Assembly: GCA_017645785.1 (NCBI GenBank)
Contig: JAGCNW010000035.1
Span: 1-48,590 of the forward strand
Source: Treponema sp.
GTDB lineage: Bacteria; Spirochaetota; Spirochaetia; Treponematales; Treponemataceae
Reading direction: 5' to 3'
Length of the DNA: 48,590 nt
Shown: positions 1 through 8,268 of the stretch, in pieces
Position numbering within the stretch: position 1 is the first letter of the stretch
Layout: the number at the start of each line of letters is the position of its first letter
Made by a program: the position numbers and the translations under genes
The notes under the pieces: generated by a model
The model's database searches: none
Told to the model about the DNA's origin: nothing
The model's input: the letters and a program-made list of their open reading frames with translations, nothing else

Positions 1-474
1 GACCGCTTGCGGAGCGGGAGCGGCGGCAGGTCCAGTTCCCGCGGGAGGAGCGGCCTTTTTCTTTTTCTTGTCGCCCTTCTCCGGAATGAGTTCGCTCAAG
101 CGGCTTTCCAAAGAACTGATGTCCTCTTGGTAAACGCCGCCGGACATGCGAGTTTCCAACATCGCCTTGATTACGTCGATGGAGTTGAGAAGCAAATCTA
201 CAACGTCTTCGGTAACATCAAGGCGGTCGGAGCGCAATTCGTCAAGAACGTCCTCTACTTTATGTGTGAATGAAGCAAGCTCGGTAAACTCAACTGTGGC
301 CGAACCGCCCTTTAAGGTGTGGGCGGCTCTAAAAATTTCGTCAATAGCCTCGTGATTTGAAGGATCGCTTTCTATTACAAGAATGTTGCTTTCCAACGTT
401 TCCACCTGGGACTGGGCCTCGGTAAAAAAGTCTTTCAGCAATTCCTCATTATTGATGTCAAGATAATCACTCAT
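1..474 (-). CDS. cheA: Chemotaxis histidine kinase CheA, N-terminal part (runs off the left edge)
   Basis: Only the first 158 residues lie in the window; the gene continues beyond base 1. They form the histidine phosphotransfer (P1/HPt) domain: the motif AHTLKGG at residues 51-57 carries the phospho-accepting His52, inside a run of amphipathic helices (about 1-130). A Lys stretch and an Ala/Pro-rich linker follow from about residue 133, as expected between P1 and P2. In the family, CheA autophosphorylates this His in response to chemoreceptors and passes the phosphate to CheY and CheB in the cytoplasm. The ATG at 474 is the only sensible start; there is no Shine-Dalgarno sequence, and a promoter -10 ends 8 nt upstream. 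Identification is secure from P1 alone, but the kinase domain cannot be seen. Confidence 0.9.
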   Translation of the reverse strand, partial: MSDYLDINNEELLKDFFTEAQSQVETLESNILVIESDPSNHEAIDEIFRAAHTLKGGSATVEFTELASFTHKVEDVLDELRSDRLDVTEDVVDLLLNSIDVIKAMLETRMSGGVYQEDISSLESRLSELIPEKGDKKKKKAAPPAGTGPAAAPAPQAV

Positions 475-482
475 ATCTTACT

Positions 483-510
483 ATTTTATACGATTTTGGC
501 TATAAGTCAA
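483..510 (-). promoter_or_regulatory. Promoter of cheA
   Basis: On the minus strand TTGACT (505-510) is followed after 16 bp by TAAAAT (483-488). The -10 ends 8 nt before the cheA ATG, so the mRNA would have almost no leader; no ribosome binding site is visible. Confidence 0.55.
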
Positions 511-531
511 GAATAAAAAAGCGTTTTTTTT

Positions 532-1830
532 TCATTCGCCCGAAATTTCAAAAATCCGCTCGTCATTTGACTGGAAGTATTCAGCAAAAACCCTGCGGAT
601 GTCCTCCGCGGACACGCTTTTGGCCGATTCAGCCATTTTGTCAAAGGCGTCCATGTCGCCAAAGGTCAAAATCGCGGAAGCCGAGCGGCCGGCGATCGAG
701 GCGCAAGTCATTTGGTTTTGGTAAGCCGAATTTACGTATTTTTTTATGTAGCCGTTCAGCTTGCCCTCTATGTCGCTTTGCAAAAAATCCTTTTGGGCCT
801 GGGGAACATATGAAGCGGCGTTTTTCATGTCGCTCACCCTGTACAAAAACACCATTCCATAGGGAGCGGGAGAAAAGCCCACGGAAGCAGAAGGCGTGTA
901 GCAGGCGCCATGCTTGGTCCTTATTACGTTAAAGAGGGATTCGTTGTACATAGAAGCCGCCAGGCGGGCAACGATAAGGTCTTCCGAAAAAACAGACGGG
1001 CTTTTAAAAACAAGCGCGATGTGGCCGCTGGCTTTTGGGAGGGCCGGAGTCGTAAGGGAAACCTTTTCTCCGCTTATCGCAATTTGAGGAATTTCCGGAA
1101 GGACAAATTCTTCTTGGCCGGCTGAAACTTTTGCCAGGCTCTTTTCCAATGCCCTGCGCAACTTTTTAAGGTTGACGTCGCCAGCGGCCACGACGAACAA
1201 TCTGCGCGCGTCAATTATTTTTTTGTAATGCGCCTTGAGATTTTCGAGCGTCATGTTGGCCCGCGATTCAGGCAAAACAATGGAAGACGTTCCGAGCGGA
1301 TGGTCCTTGTAAATCTCCTTGTTGATCGTGTAGAACAAAAGGCTTTCGGGATCGTTTGACCTGCGCTGAATTCCTTGGTCGCATTCGGTCATAATGTTGT
1401 CGTATTCGGTTTGGTCAAACAAAGGATTTAGAAAGCAAGACAAGAGCGCGTCAATAGCCAAGTCAAAATAATTTGAGACGCACGAAACCGAAAGGGACGA
1501 GCCTGAGTAGCTGGAGCCCGAAACAATGTCGATGTTTTTGTCGTAAGAGAGTTTTGTCAAATCCTTGTAGTGGTACTTCCATCCTCCGTGACTCATAAGC
1601 TCAAAAAGCTCTTTTTCAATTCCTGACTGGTCGCGGGGGAACAAAAGCGTTCCGCCCTTTACGCAAATCACTACAGAAGAAATTCTTGTGGAGTCGACAT
1701 TCTTGTAGTAAACGGGAACGCCGTTTTGCAAAGTGAAAGCCAAGCCGTCCTTGGCAACGGGCGCGGAGCAAGAAAAAAGGCAAATAGCAAGAGAAAAAAC
1801 AAACGCGCCGCGCAAAAAAATATTTTTCAT
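532..1830 (-). CDS. M16-family peptidase-like lipoprotein, non-zinc (R/Y) subunit
   Basis: A 432-residue exported protein with a lipoprotein signal (lipobox LFSC, Cys21). The two-lobed M16 fold is recognisable, but the zinc motif HxxEH is absent; the aligned place reads ELFEL (residues 74-78). The C-terminal lobe keeps the family's substrate-binding Arg/Tyr pair, R304 and Y311 in the pattern RTKHGACY. In heterodimeric bacterial M16 enzymes one subunit holds the zinc and the other the R/Y pair, so I infer that this is the partner of the gene just upstream. It starts 3 bp after that gene's stop codon, with AAGGAG 6 nt before the ATG, so the two are surely co-transcribed. It probably acts in the periplasm on peptides; the substrate is unknown. 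Confidence 0.85.
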   Translation of the reverse strand: MKNIFLRGAFVFSLAICLFSCSAPVAKDGLAFTLQNGVPVYYKNVDSTRISSVVICVKGGTLLFPRDQSGIEKELFELMSHGGWKYHYKDLTKLSYDKNIDIVSGSSYSGSSLSVSCVSNYFDLAIDALLSCFLNPLFDQTEYDNIMTECDQGIQRRSNDPESLLFYTINKEIYKDHPLGTSSIVLPESRANMTLENLKAHYKKIIDARRLFVVAAGDVNLKKLRRALEKSLAKVSAGQEEFVLPEIPQIAISGEKVSLTTPALPKASGHIALVFKSPSVFSEDLIVARLAASMYNESLFNVIRTKHGACYTPSASVGFSPAPYGMVFLYRVSDMKNAASYVPQAQKDFLQSDIEGKLNGYIKKYVNSAYQNQMTCASIAGRSASAILTFGDMDAFDKMAESAKSVSAEDIRRVFAEYFQSNDERIFEISGE

Positions 1831-1833
1831 ACC

Positions 1834-3312
1834 CTACTCCTTGTCATTGAACCAAAAGGCGTTTTCTTTTTTGACTTCCTCAAACGAAAGCCCGTCAAAT
1901 TCTTTTTTTAGATTTTTGTAAACGGTCGGATTTACCACCGTGACGACAAAGGCGTTTTTGCCCACAACATATTTTTTTAGCGCGGCGGCGATTTGCGGAT
2001 CTGTGACCGCGTCCATTTTTTTATTGCGGTAATAGCAATAATCCTTGTCGCAAAGGGTCCACCAGCCTCGCGCGTCGGACAAGAGGGACTGGAAATTTTC
2101 GGCGGCGATTATTTGCCTGTCGTCGCGGCTTTTTTTCATTTCCAAAAGTTTTTTCTTTCCAATGACTTTTTTTTCGTCGGCAAAGTCTTGAATGATGCTT
2201 TTTGAAATGTCGTCGTAAAACTTTTTTACTCGAGAAGGAAGCGCGGCTTCTGGTTCCAGCACCGTTCCGTAAAAATGAATCAAGCCGGTCCGCCGCCTGG
2301 TGGAATAACCGCCGCCGACATAATCGCCCGAAATCACCTTTAGCTCTTTGTCGTCCCACAGCTCCTTTGCGTAAATCGAAGACGGGTCGTTTATGTAGTC
2401 GGTGAAAACGTCCAATGGATAAGTGGAGGCGCGGTCAAAGTCGGCGTCGGGTCCGCGATAATAAACAAGGATTTGCGCGATTTGCGGAGAGACTTGCTCG
2501 TTGGGCATCACAAAAAATCTTGTTTGGTTAAAGGGCTCGGGATTTTGAACGGCGCATTCGGAGTTAAAGTCAAAGTCTGACTTTTGCCAGTCGCCGAAAA
2601 TTTCTTGCGCGAGGCGGCGGACTTCTTTTGCGTCAACGTCTCCGCCAATAAAAAGCGCGGCGTTATTGGGAACGTAATATTTTTCTTTTATGCTTTTTAG
2701 TTCGTCAAGGCTCGCTTCTTGAACGGTTGCGACAGCGCCGCTTGGATCAAGCTGCCAGGGAGCGTTTGGAAAAAAAGTTTTATTAAAGAAGCTTCCTAAA
2801 ATCGTTCCGGGCGAATTGTACTTGGCTTGTATTTCCGAGATGACGACTTTTTTTTCGTCCTCGAATTCTTTTTGGTCCAACAAGGGCTCGCGGATCGCGG
2901 CAGACCAAAACTCCATCCCCTTCTTCAAGTCTTCTGACGGAATAGTAAAGTAATAGTTTACGCAATGCTCGCCTGTCGTTCCGTTCCAATCGTCAACGCC
3001 AAGTTCGGAAAGCGTTTTTTGAAAGGCGGCGGAATCCTTGCACATAGAGTTTCCTTTGAACATCATGTGCTCGTACAAGTGGAAGATGCCGGTGTTGTCG
3101 CGGCGCTGGGTGACGCCGCCGGCGCGGACTGCGATTTCGATATACGCGAGCGGAACCTTGTGGTCTTCGCGAACAAAGACGCTGAGGCCGTTGTCCAATT
3201 GAAAATATTCCGGATACAAGGACGCGGATTTTTTGCAAGACGCAAAAAGCGCCGCGGCCGCAAAGAAGGCGCAAAGCGCGCGGGAAGTTTTTGTGAAGAA
3301 TTTATTTTTCAT
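1834..3312 (-). CDS. M16-family zinc peptidase lipoprotein, catalytic subunit
   Basis: A 492-residue lipoprotein (lipobox LFASC, Cys26). The inverted zinc motif HLYEH is at residues 78-82, with the downstream acidic helix EKKVVISE (153-160) that supplies the third ligand. The C-terminal lobe lacks the usual R-x6-Y substrate clamp (the matching area reads VISGDYVGGGY), which the neighbouring subunit has. The ATG at 3312 is chosen because GGAG sits 5 nt upstream and a signal peptide follows at once; the longer open frame to 3414 only reads through a palindromic repeat. M16 enzymes degrade or process peptides; this pair probably works at the periplasmic face of a membrane. The gene lies downstream of lysA and the EamA permease on the same strand, with the repeat in between. 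Confidence 0.88.
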   Translation of the reverse strand: MKNKFFTKTSRALCAFFAAAALFASCKKSASLYPEYFQLDNGLSVFVREDHKVPLAYIEIAVRAGGVTQRRDNTGIFHLYEHMMFKGNSMCKDSAAFQKTLSELGVDDWNGTTGEHCVNYYFTIPSEDLKKGMEFWSAAIREPLLDQKEFEDEKKVVISEIQAKYNSPGTILGSFFNKTFFPNAPWQLDPSGAVATVQEASLDELKSIKEKYYVPNNAALFIGGDVDAKEVRRLAQEIFGDWQKSDFDFNSECAVQNPEPFNQTRFFVMPNEQVSPQIAQILVYYRGPDADFDRASTYPLDVFTDYINDPSSIYAKELWDDKELKVISGDYVGGGYSTRRRTGLIHFYGTVLEPEAALPSRVKKFYDDISKSIIQDFADEKKVIGKKKLLEMKKSRDDRQIIAAENFQSLLSDARGWWTLCDKDYCYYRNKKMDAVTDPQIAAALKKYVVGKNAFVVTVVNPTVYKNLKKEFDGLSFEEVKKENAFWFNDKE

Positions 3313-3330
3313 GGCAACTCCGAAAGATAA

Positions 3331-3397
3331 TGTCATTGCCCGACTTGATCGGGCAATCTTTTGACAAAAGATGTCCGGGTCAAGCCCGAACATGACA
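3331..3397. repeat. Cloverleaf-like palindromic repeat, copy 1
   Basis: A 67-bp element with outer arms TGTCAT/ATGACA (3331-3336, 3392-3397) enclosing three hairpins: ATTGCCCGA/TCGGGCAAT with a 5-nt loop (3335-3357), the perfect palindrome ATCTTTTGACAAAAGAT (3356-3372), and TGTCCGGG/CCCGAACA with a TCAAG loop (3372-3392). The third hairpin recurs at 10150-10170 and 29172-29212. The element overlaps the last codons of the EamA gene. Confidence 0.8.
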
Positions 3398-4249
3398 TTT
3401 TTTATTATACACAAAGACGATCGCCGCCATAAGAACGATGACAGCGTAGCCGATCCAGCTTAGCGCGTCCGGGATTTGGTTGAACATCACAAAGCCCAAA
3501 AGCGAAGAAAAGATAATTTGCGAATAGTCATAAATCGAAATGTCGCGGGCGGGCGCGAAAAAGTAAGCGTACGTTATGCCGAACTGGCCCAAGCAGCCCG
3601 CGACTCCCGCTCCCAGCAAACACAAAAGCTGCCATGCGGCAGGCGTCTTAAAACTTACCAGCATAAACGGAAGGCAGAGCGCGCAAGAAAAGCAAGAGAA
3701 AAAAGCGATGACCAAAGCGCCGGGAGTTTTCATAGAGCCAAGCTTTCTAACGCAAGCGTAGGCAAAGCCCGCGCCCATTCCGCCCAAAAAGCCAGCCAAG
3801 GCCGGAAGCGAATGCACCGCCGCCGCGCCGGGCTTAATCACAAAGAGAGCGCCAAGAAAAGCGCCGATTGTCGCGGCCATCGGAACTGCCTTGATTTTTT
3901 CGCCAATCAAAAAGAGGCTGAAGACAACCGCAAAAAAGGGAGACATTTTGTTTAGAATCGCGGCGTCGGCAATCGGGATTCTGTCCAAGGCGTAAAAGTT
4001 TCCGAAGATTCCGGCGGAACCGCAAAGGCCGCGCAAAATCAAAAACTTAAGGGCGCCTTGGGGAACATGAACATCGCTCCTGTTCTTTATCAAAATAAAG
4101 AGCGTCACAAAGACCGCGACTATGTTTCTAAAAAAAGCCTTTTCAACAAAGGGAACGTCGCCGGCCAAATGGGCCAGCGCGGCCATAAGGGCAAAGTTAA
4201 ACGCCGAAAAGACAAGGCAAGCCGCGCCCTTTATGTAAGAAGAACTCAT
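3380..4249 (-). CDS. EamA/DMT-superfamily permease
   Basis: A 289-residue integral membrane protein with about ten hydrophobic segments arranged as two repeated EamA halves, as in drug/metabolite transporters. Landmarks are the first-half motif ILRGLCGSAGIFGNFYAL and the pattern ILNKMSPFFAVVFSLFLIGEK. Its ATG overlaps the lysA stop codon (ATGA, 4246-4249), so translation is coupled. That suggests, without proving, export or uptake of an amino acid or a lysine-pathway compound. The last residues (CHVRA) are encoded inside the palindromic repeat at 3331-3397, so insertion of the repeat appears to have replaced the original C-terminus. Substrate unknown. Confidence 0.85.
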   Translation of the reverse strand: MSSSYIKGAACLVFSAFNFALMAALAHLAGDVPFVEKAFFRNIVAVFVTLFILIKNRSDVHVPQGALKFLILRGLCGSAGIFGNFYALDRIPIADAAILNKMSPFFAVVFSLFLIGEKIKAVPMAATIGAFLGALFVIKPGAAAVHSLPALAGFLGGMGAGFAYACVRKLGSMKTPGALVIAFFSCFSCALCLPFMLVSFKTPAAWQLLCLLGAGVAGCLGQFGITYAYFFAPARDISIYDYSQIIFSSLLGFVMFNQIPDALSWIGYAVIVLMAAIVFVYNKKCHVRA

Positions 4250-5511
4250 TTAAAGTCCTTTACTCCGTCAAGGTCAAGGGTGGCAAAAAGGTCTTCGACC
4301 GTTTCGCGGCGGCGGATTTGGACAAAGGAGCCGTCCGAGCGCATAAGAATTTCGCCCGCGCGGAGCTTTCCGTTGTAGTTAAAGCCCATAGCCCGTCCGT
4401 GCGCGCCCGCGTCGTGAATGATGACCAAATCGCCGTTTTCTATTTTAGGAAGCGGGCGCTGGACCGCGAACTTGTCGCAGTTTTCGCAAAGGCTTCCGAC
4501 AACGTCATAGACTTCGGTTTTGGGCGCGGCTTCTTTTCCGCTGACCGTAACCTCGTGGTAAGCGCCGTACATTCCCGGACGCATAAGGTCGGCCATGCAA
4601 GCGTCAACGCCGATGTATTTTCTGTAAGTGTCTTTTTTGTGAATCGCTTTTGTCACAAGCCAGCCGTAGGGGCCTGTGATCGGGCGGCCGCATTCCCACT
4701 TGATTTCCATGCCGTCAAGGCCGGCGGGAACAATCATGCTGTCGTAAAGGGCGCGGATTTTGTTCGCAACCTCAAAGTAATCGACTTTCTTTTGGCCGGG
4801 CTTGTAGGGGATTCCGAGTCCGCCGCCCAAGTCAAGGAATTCGATTTTGATTCCAAGCTTTTCCTTTAGTTCCACCGCAAGCTCAAAAAGCATTTTGGCG
4901 GTGTCTACAAAGTAGTCGGGGTTAAGCTCGTTTGAGGCGACCATCGTGTGAAGGCCAAAACGCTTGGCGCCAAAGTCGCGCGACTTTTTGTAGGCCTCGA
5001 AAATCTGCTCGCGGGTCAAGCCGTACTTGGCCTCTTCGGGCTTTCCGATAATAGCGTTTCCGTCCTTGAGGGGGCCGGGATTGTAGCGGAAGCAAATCAG
5101 CTCCGGAAATTTTCCGTCCAAGGCGTCGCGCAAAAATTCTATGTGGGTGATGTCGTCAAGGTTAATGATGTTGCCCTGCTTGTAGGCCAGCTGGAATTCT
5201 TCAGCAGGAGTTTCGTTGGAAGTGAAGATCACTTGCTCGCCTGTGATTCCGCTCATCTGGCAAAGCATAAGTTCGGGCAAGCTGGAACAGTCGCCGCCGC
5301 ATCCGCATTCCTTCAATACTTTAAGCATGTAGGGATTGGGCATGGCCTTTACGGCAAAGTGCTCGGTGAATTTTGGAAAAATCGAAAAGGCTTTTGTGAA
5401 CTCCGCCATGTTGTCGCGGATGGCCTTTTCGTCGTAAAGGTAAAAGGGCGTCGGGAATTTTTTTGTCAGCTCCAAAAGCTGGTCGTGGCTCAAAGGAAAA
5501 GTGTCGCTCAT
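4246..5511 (-). CDS. lysA: Diaminopimelate decarboxylase (fold type III PLP enzyme)
   Basis: A 421-residue protein of the alanine racemase-like decarboxylase family. The PLP-binding lysine is K55 in HFAVKAMPNP; the second active-site region CENCDKF (342-348) matches the cysteine-acidic motif of diaminopimelate decarboxylases, and GAHGRAMGFNYN closes the PLP site. The reaction is meso-diaminopimelate to L-lysine plus CO2, the last step of lysine synthesis, in the cytoplasm. GGAGG lies about 10 nt before the ATG. It is the first gene of a unit with the EamA permease. Other substrates within the family (ornithine, arginine, carboxynorspermidine) cannot be excluded, but length and motifs fit LysA best. 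Confidence 0.85.
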   Translation of the reverse strand: MSDTFPLSHDQLLELTKKFPTPFYLYDEKAIRDNMAEFTKAFSIFPKFTEHFAVKAMPNPYMLKVLKECGCGGDCSSLPELMLCQMSGITGEQVIFTSNETPAEEFQLAYKQGNIINLDDITHIEFLRDALDGKFPELICFRYNPGPLKDGNAIIGKPEEAKYGLTREQIFEAYKKSRDFGAKRFGLHTMVASNELNPDYFVDTAKMLFELAVELKEKLGIKIEFLDLGGGLGIPYKPGQKKVDYFEVANKIRALYDSMIVPAGLDGMEIKWECGRPITGPYGWLVTKAIHKKDTYRKYIGVDACMADLMRPGMYGAYHEVTVSGKEAAPKTEVYDVVGSLCENCDKFAVQRPLPKIENGDLVIIHDAGAHGRAMGFNYNGKLRAGEILMRSDGSFVQIRRRETVEDLFATLDLDGVKDFK

Positions 5512-5536
5512 TTTTTAATGCCTCCAAATTGGAATC

Positions 5537-5565
5537 ATTTTAACAAAATGAGCGCGCTTTGTAAA
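5537..5565 (-). promoter_or_regulatory. Promoter of the lysA operon
   Basis: Minus-strand TTTACA (5560-5565), 17 bp, TAAAAT (5537-5542), in the 68-bp gap between the clostripain-family gene and lysA. The predicted leader is about 20 nt and contains the GGAGG ribosome binding site. Confidence 0.55.
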
Positions 5566-5579
5566 TGAGCCCCGGTTCG

Positions 5580-7187
5580 TCAATTGCTCGGCATATAATA
5601 ATCCATCCAAGCCTTTATGACCTTGCCCCAGCTTGAAGAAAAGCCGGTCCAGTCGTCGTAATGCAAAATCGGATTGTTTTCCTCAGTGGCGTTGCCCCAA
5701 ACGCTTCCCACAAGCGTAAGGCCGTAAGCGCAAGAGTTCTCAACAGTTGCGACAGTTTTCTGGGAAATAAAATCTTTGTTTCCGGTAAGATACAATTGCT
5801 TCGAAGATATGTCGCCCCACGAGTAGCCGTCCGGGCCGTTATTTAAAACGCGCCGGCCGCCCCAAGAGTATATTATCAACTTGTCGTCGCCGTTATTCAA
5901 AAGATTAAAAAGAGAGAGGGCGCTTTTCTTGGCGGCGTCGGGCAAATCCGTGTCGTTGGCGATGTCAAGGCAAAGCCAGCCCAAATCGTTAAGCCATGCG
6001 AAGGTTCCGCAATAGGCAAGACCCCTGCAGTTTTCAAGGCTGTTTACGTCCTGCGCCATGTAATTTAAAAAAATCGAATAAAAAAGACTGGAGTCGTTTT
6101 CTTTTATTTTCAGCAATTCGTCGGAAAGCTTGTCCACTCCGTCCTTTAGAGCCAAAGCCTTTTGCGGGTCAAGGCTCATGAAAGAGGAAGTGTAGACAGA
6201 GCAACCGCTTGCCCTGGAATCTTTGGCCGCTTCCGCGCTGGCGGGCGGGTCAATTGGCCAAGCGTAATAGCGATGCATGTAGGCGCTTACGATGACTTTT
6301 CCAACGTCAAGCGCTGTCATGCCGCTTTTTATGTTAGCGAAAACTCCGTAGTAGTCCGGCATGCAGCTTACGTTGGCCGAAGAGCAATAGTAGTCGGCGC
6401 AGCCCCTGTAGTTCCACAAAATCTCAGCCGTGGCCTGAAGGCAAAGGTCATTCCACAAAATTTTAGGCTTGTCGGCGCCGACATATCCCGCGGCAAAAAG
6501 CGCGTCCGTTATGTTCTTGCAAGTCAAAAGCCTGTCTGTGCCGTCGCTCGCGTCGGCGCACAAGGAGGCGGAAACGCCGTATTTGCTTGAGGCGTTAGAA
6601 TCCGTGTAGGTTTCCTTGTGGGTTCCGGCGCCGTGGTCCTGCAGGCACACGACGATGTTGGACGCCGAATAGCGGGCCTTTGCCCACTTTAAAAAGTTTG
6701 TCAAAGTGGCGGGGTCGGACATAGAGGGTTCTTTAGGAAGCCAGTCGCGCGCCTGCTCGGTCAAGTCCTTCGTGTTAGGGCCAATGGAAAACTCGTCGCC
6801 AAGCGTTACATAGCCTGAGTCGAATTCGTTTCCGCTTTGGGGAACGTAGCTAAGGCTGTAGTCGGCGCCGATTTCGTACAAAGCGCCGTCGGGATGGATG
6901 TATTTTTGCTCGCCTTTTTTTTCTTCGCTGATTCCGTCCCATAAAACGAGCGCGGTCACCGACGGATAGCCGGCCTTGGGGCTTCCGTCCGCGTTGCGCG
7001 TCTTTGCAAAGGCGCATTCGATGTCGCGAATGTTTTTGTACAGGTCGTCGTTTATGCCGCTGTCGTCCGCGTCAAAGTAGCACAAAAAAAGCCAGTCGTC
7101 GTTGGCGTTTGGAGAATCCGAAGAATTGCTGCAAGAAAAAAGCGCCAAGGCGCAAAGAGCGGCAACGACAAAAAAAATCTTTTTCAT
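5580..7187 (-). CDS. Clostripain-like cysteine peptidase (family C11), lipoprotein
   Basis: A 535-residue lipoprotein (lipobox LFSC, Cys19) with a C11/caspase-like domain filling the rest. The catalytic dyad is visible: His185 in LQDHGAGTH and Cys249 in NDLCLQATAEI, which matches the clostripain pattern of a Cys after an Asp-containing strand. Many C11 enzymes cleave after Arg or Lys; the specificity here is not readable. A surface-anchored peptidase is likely involved in digesting host or environmental protein, or in processing other surface proteins. The gene diverges from pyrF. The ATG at 7187 has AGGAA 6 nt upstream and begins a clean signal peptide. Confidence 0.88.
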   Translation of the reverse strand: MKKIFFVVAALCALALFSCSNSSDSPNANDDWLFLCYFDADDSGINDDLYKNIRDIECAFAKTRNADGSPKAGYPSVTALVLWDGISEEKKGEQKYIHPDGALYEIGADYSLSYVPQSGNEFDSGYVTLGDEFSIGPNTKDLTEQARDWLPKEPSMSDPATLTNFLKWAKARYSASNIVVCLQDHGAGTHKETYTDSNASSKYGVSASLCADASDGTDRLLTCKNITDALFAAGYVGADKPKILWNDLCLQATAEILWNYRGCADYYCSSANVSCMPDYYGVFANIKSGMTALDVGKVIVSAYMHRYYAWPIDPPASAEAAKDSRASGCSVYTSSFMSLDPQKALALKDGVDKLSDELLKIKENDSSLFYSIFLNYMAQDVNSLENCRGLAYCGTFAWLNDLGWLCLDIANDTDLPDAAKKSALSLFNLLNNGDDKLIIYSWGGRRVLNNGPDGYSWGDISSKQLYLTGNKDFISQKTVATVENSCAYGLTLVGSVWGNATEENNPILHYDDWTGFSSSWGKVIKAWMDYYMPSN

Positions 7188-7270
7188 AAAAGTTCCTGTG
7201 AAATTATGTAAGAACGTCTTTCAAAGCGCCTGCCTCAAATGGCATTTTTACAGTTTACTTTGTAAAAAGC

Positions 7271-7286
7271 GGAACTGTCAAGTTCC
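7271..7286. repeat. Short inverted repeat in the divergent intergenic region
   Basis: GGAACT/AGTTCC around a GTCA spacer, lying between the divergent clostripain-family gene and pyrF, just upstream of the pyrF promoter. It could be an operator; there is no further evidence. Confidence 0.35.
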
Positions 7287-7314
7287 CTTGAAAGCCGCTT
7301 CCCTTGAAAGCCGC
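7283..7314 (+). repeat. Exact tandem 16-bp repeat carrying the pyrF -35 element
   Basis: TTCCCTTGAAAGCCGC occurs twice head to tail (7283-7298 and 7299-7314). Each unit carries a TTGAAA hexamer; only the second is spaced correctly from the -10. Confidence 0.85.
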
Positions 7315-7332
7315 CGCGATTTCCGCTAAAAT
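7304..7332 (+). promoter_or_regulatory. Promoter of pyrF-pyrKD
   Basis: TTGAAA (7304-7309), 17 bp, TAAAAT (7327-7332). Only 6 nt separate the -10 from the pyrF ATG at 7339, so transcription should begin at or next to the start codon. Confidence 0.65.
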
Positions 7333-7338
7333 AAAAGA

Positions 7339-8268
7339 ATGATTCACAACATGCAAAGATTGCAGGAGGCCGCGAAAGAGTTCGGCCCCCTTTGCGTCGG
7401 CCTTGACACTGACCCGTCATACATTCCGCAAAACGTCGCCAAAGAATGCAAAAGCCCCGCGCAGGCGGTTTTGGCCTACAACATGGCGATAATCGAGCGC
7501 GTAAAAGAAAAAAAATGCGCCTCTTGCTTTAAAGTCCAGGCGGCCTACTACGAGGCTATGGGCTTGGAGGGAATGGAAGTCTACGCAAAAACCTTGCGGG
7601 CAGTCCGGGAAGCGGGCTTTGTTTGCATAAGCGACATAAAGCGCGGGGACATCGCGGCCAGCGCGGACGCTTACGCCAGGGCCCACTTTGAGGGCGACTT
7701 TGAAACCGACATCATAACCGTAAACCCCTACATGGGCTTTGAAACGCTGGAGCCCTTTGAAAAATACTGCCAGTCCAAAGGCAAGGGCGTCTTTGTCCTT
7801 TTGCGCACTTCAAATCCTGGAGCGGCTGACATCGAGCAGCAGGAACTAAAGGACGGCGGCCGCGTTTTGGACCGCGTCGGGAAAGAATTGAACAGAATAA
7901 AAGACAACATGGCTCAAACGTTCGCGGGACAAACTTGCTCTCCTGTGGGAGCGGTAGTCGGCTGCACGCATCAAGCGGACGCGGCGGCGATACGCGCGGA
8001 ATATCCAGACATTTTCTTCTTGATTCCAGGCTACGGAGCCCAAGGAGGAGCGGCTGACATTTGCGGAACGCTTTTGCAAAATGCGGGCGGAACGGTAAAC
8101 TCAAGCCGAGGAATTCTTTGCGCCTACAAAAAGGATCCCGCGATGCAAGACAAAATCGCGGCGTCTTCCCTTACACTTGACGACATCGCCTCAAGCGCCT
8201 TGCGCGCCTGCCTTGCCGCAAAAGAGGAGCTTTCGCGCTTCCAAGAAAAATCGGGAGGCGGCAAGTGA
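7339..8268 (+). CDS. pyrF: Orotidine-5'-phosphate decarboxylase (long, type 2 subfamily)
   Basis: A 309-residue TIM-barrel enzyme. The catalytic array is D99-x-K101-x-x-D104 in the motif SDIKRGDI, after an N-terminal GLDTDP phosphate/ribose-binding strand. The length matches the longer PyrF subfamily (about 270-310) and not the short E. coli type. It decarboxylates OMP to UMP, the last step of pyrimidine synthesis. Its TGA overlaps the GTG start of the following pyrK-pyrD fusion. The ATG at 7339 has no Shine-Dalgarno sequence but lies 6 nt after a good -10; an in-frame ATG at 7348 is the alternative start. Confidence 0.93.
   Translation: MIHNMQRLQEAAKEFGPLCVGLDTDPSYIPQNVAKECKSPAQAVLAYNMAIIERVKEKKCASCFKVQAAYYEAMGLEGMEVYAKTLRAVREAGFVCISDIKRGDIAASADAYARAHFEGDFETDIITVNPYMGFETLEPFEKYCQSKGKGVFVLLRTSNPGAADIEQQELKDGGRVLDRVGKELNRIKDNMAQTFAGQTCSPVGAVVGCTHQADAAAIRAEYPDIFFLIPGYGAQGGAADICGTLLQNAGGTVNSSRGILCAYKKDPAMQDKIAASSLTLDDIASSALRACLAAKEELSRFQEKSGGGK

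Noticed and set aside
510..530. A6-GCG-T8 stretch as a terminator for the M16 pair
   Set aside because: An A/T stem of six pairs with a three-base loop is too weak to claim as a terminator.
3312..3414. N-terminal extension of the M16 catalytic subunit by 34 residues
   Set aside because: It is read from the palindromic repeat; the internal ATG has a good ribosome binding site and begins a lipoprotein signal.
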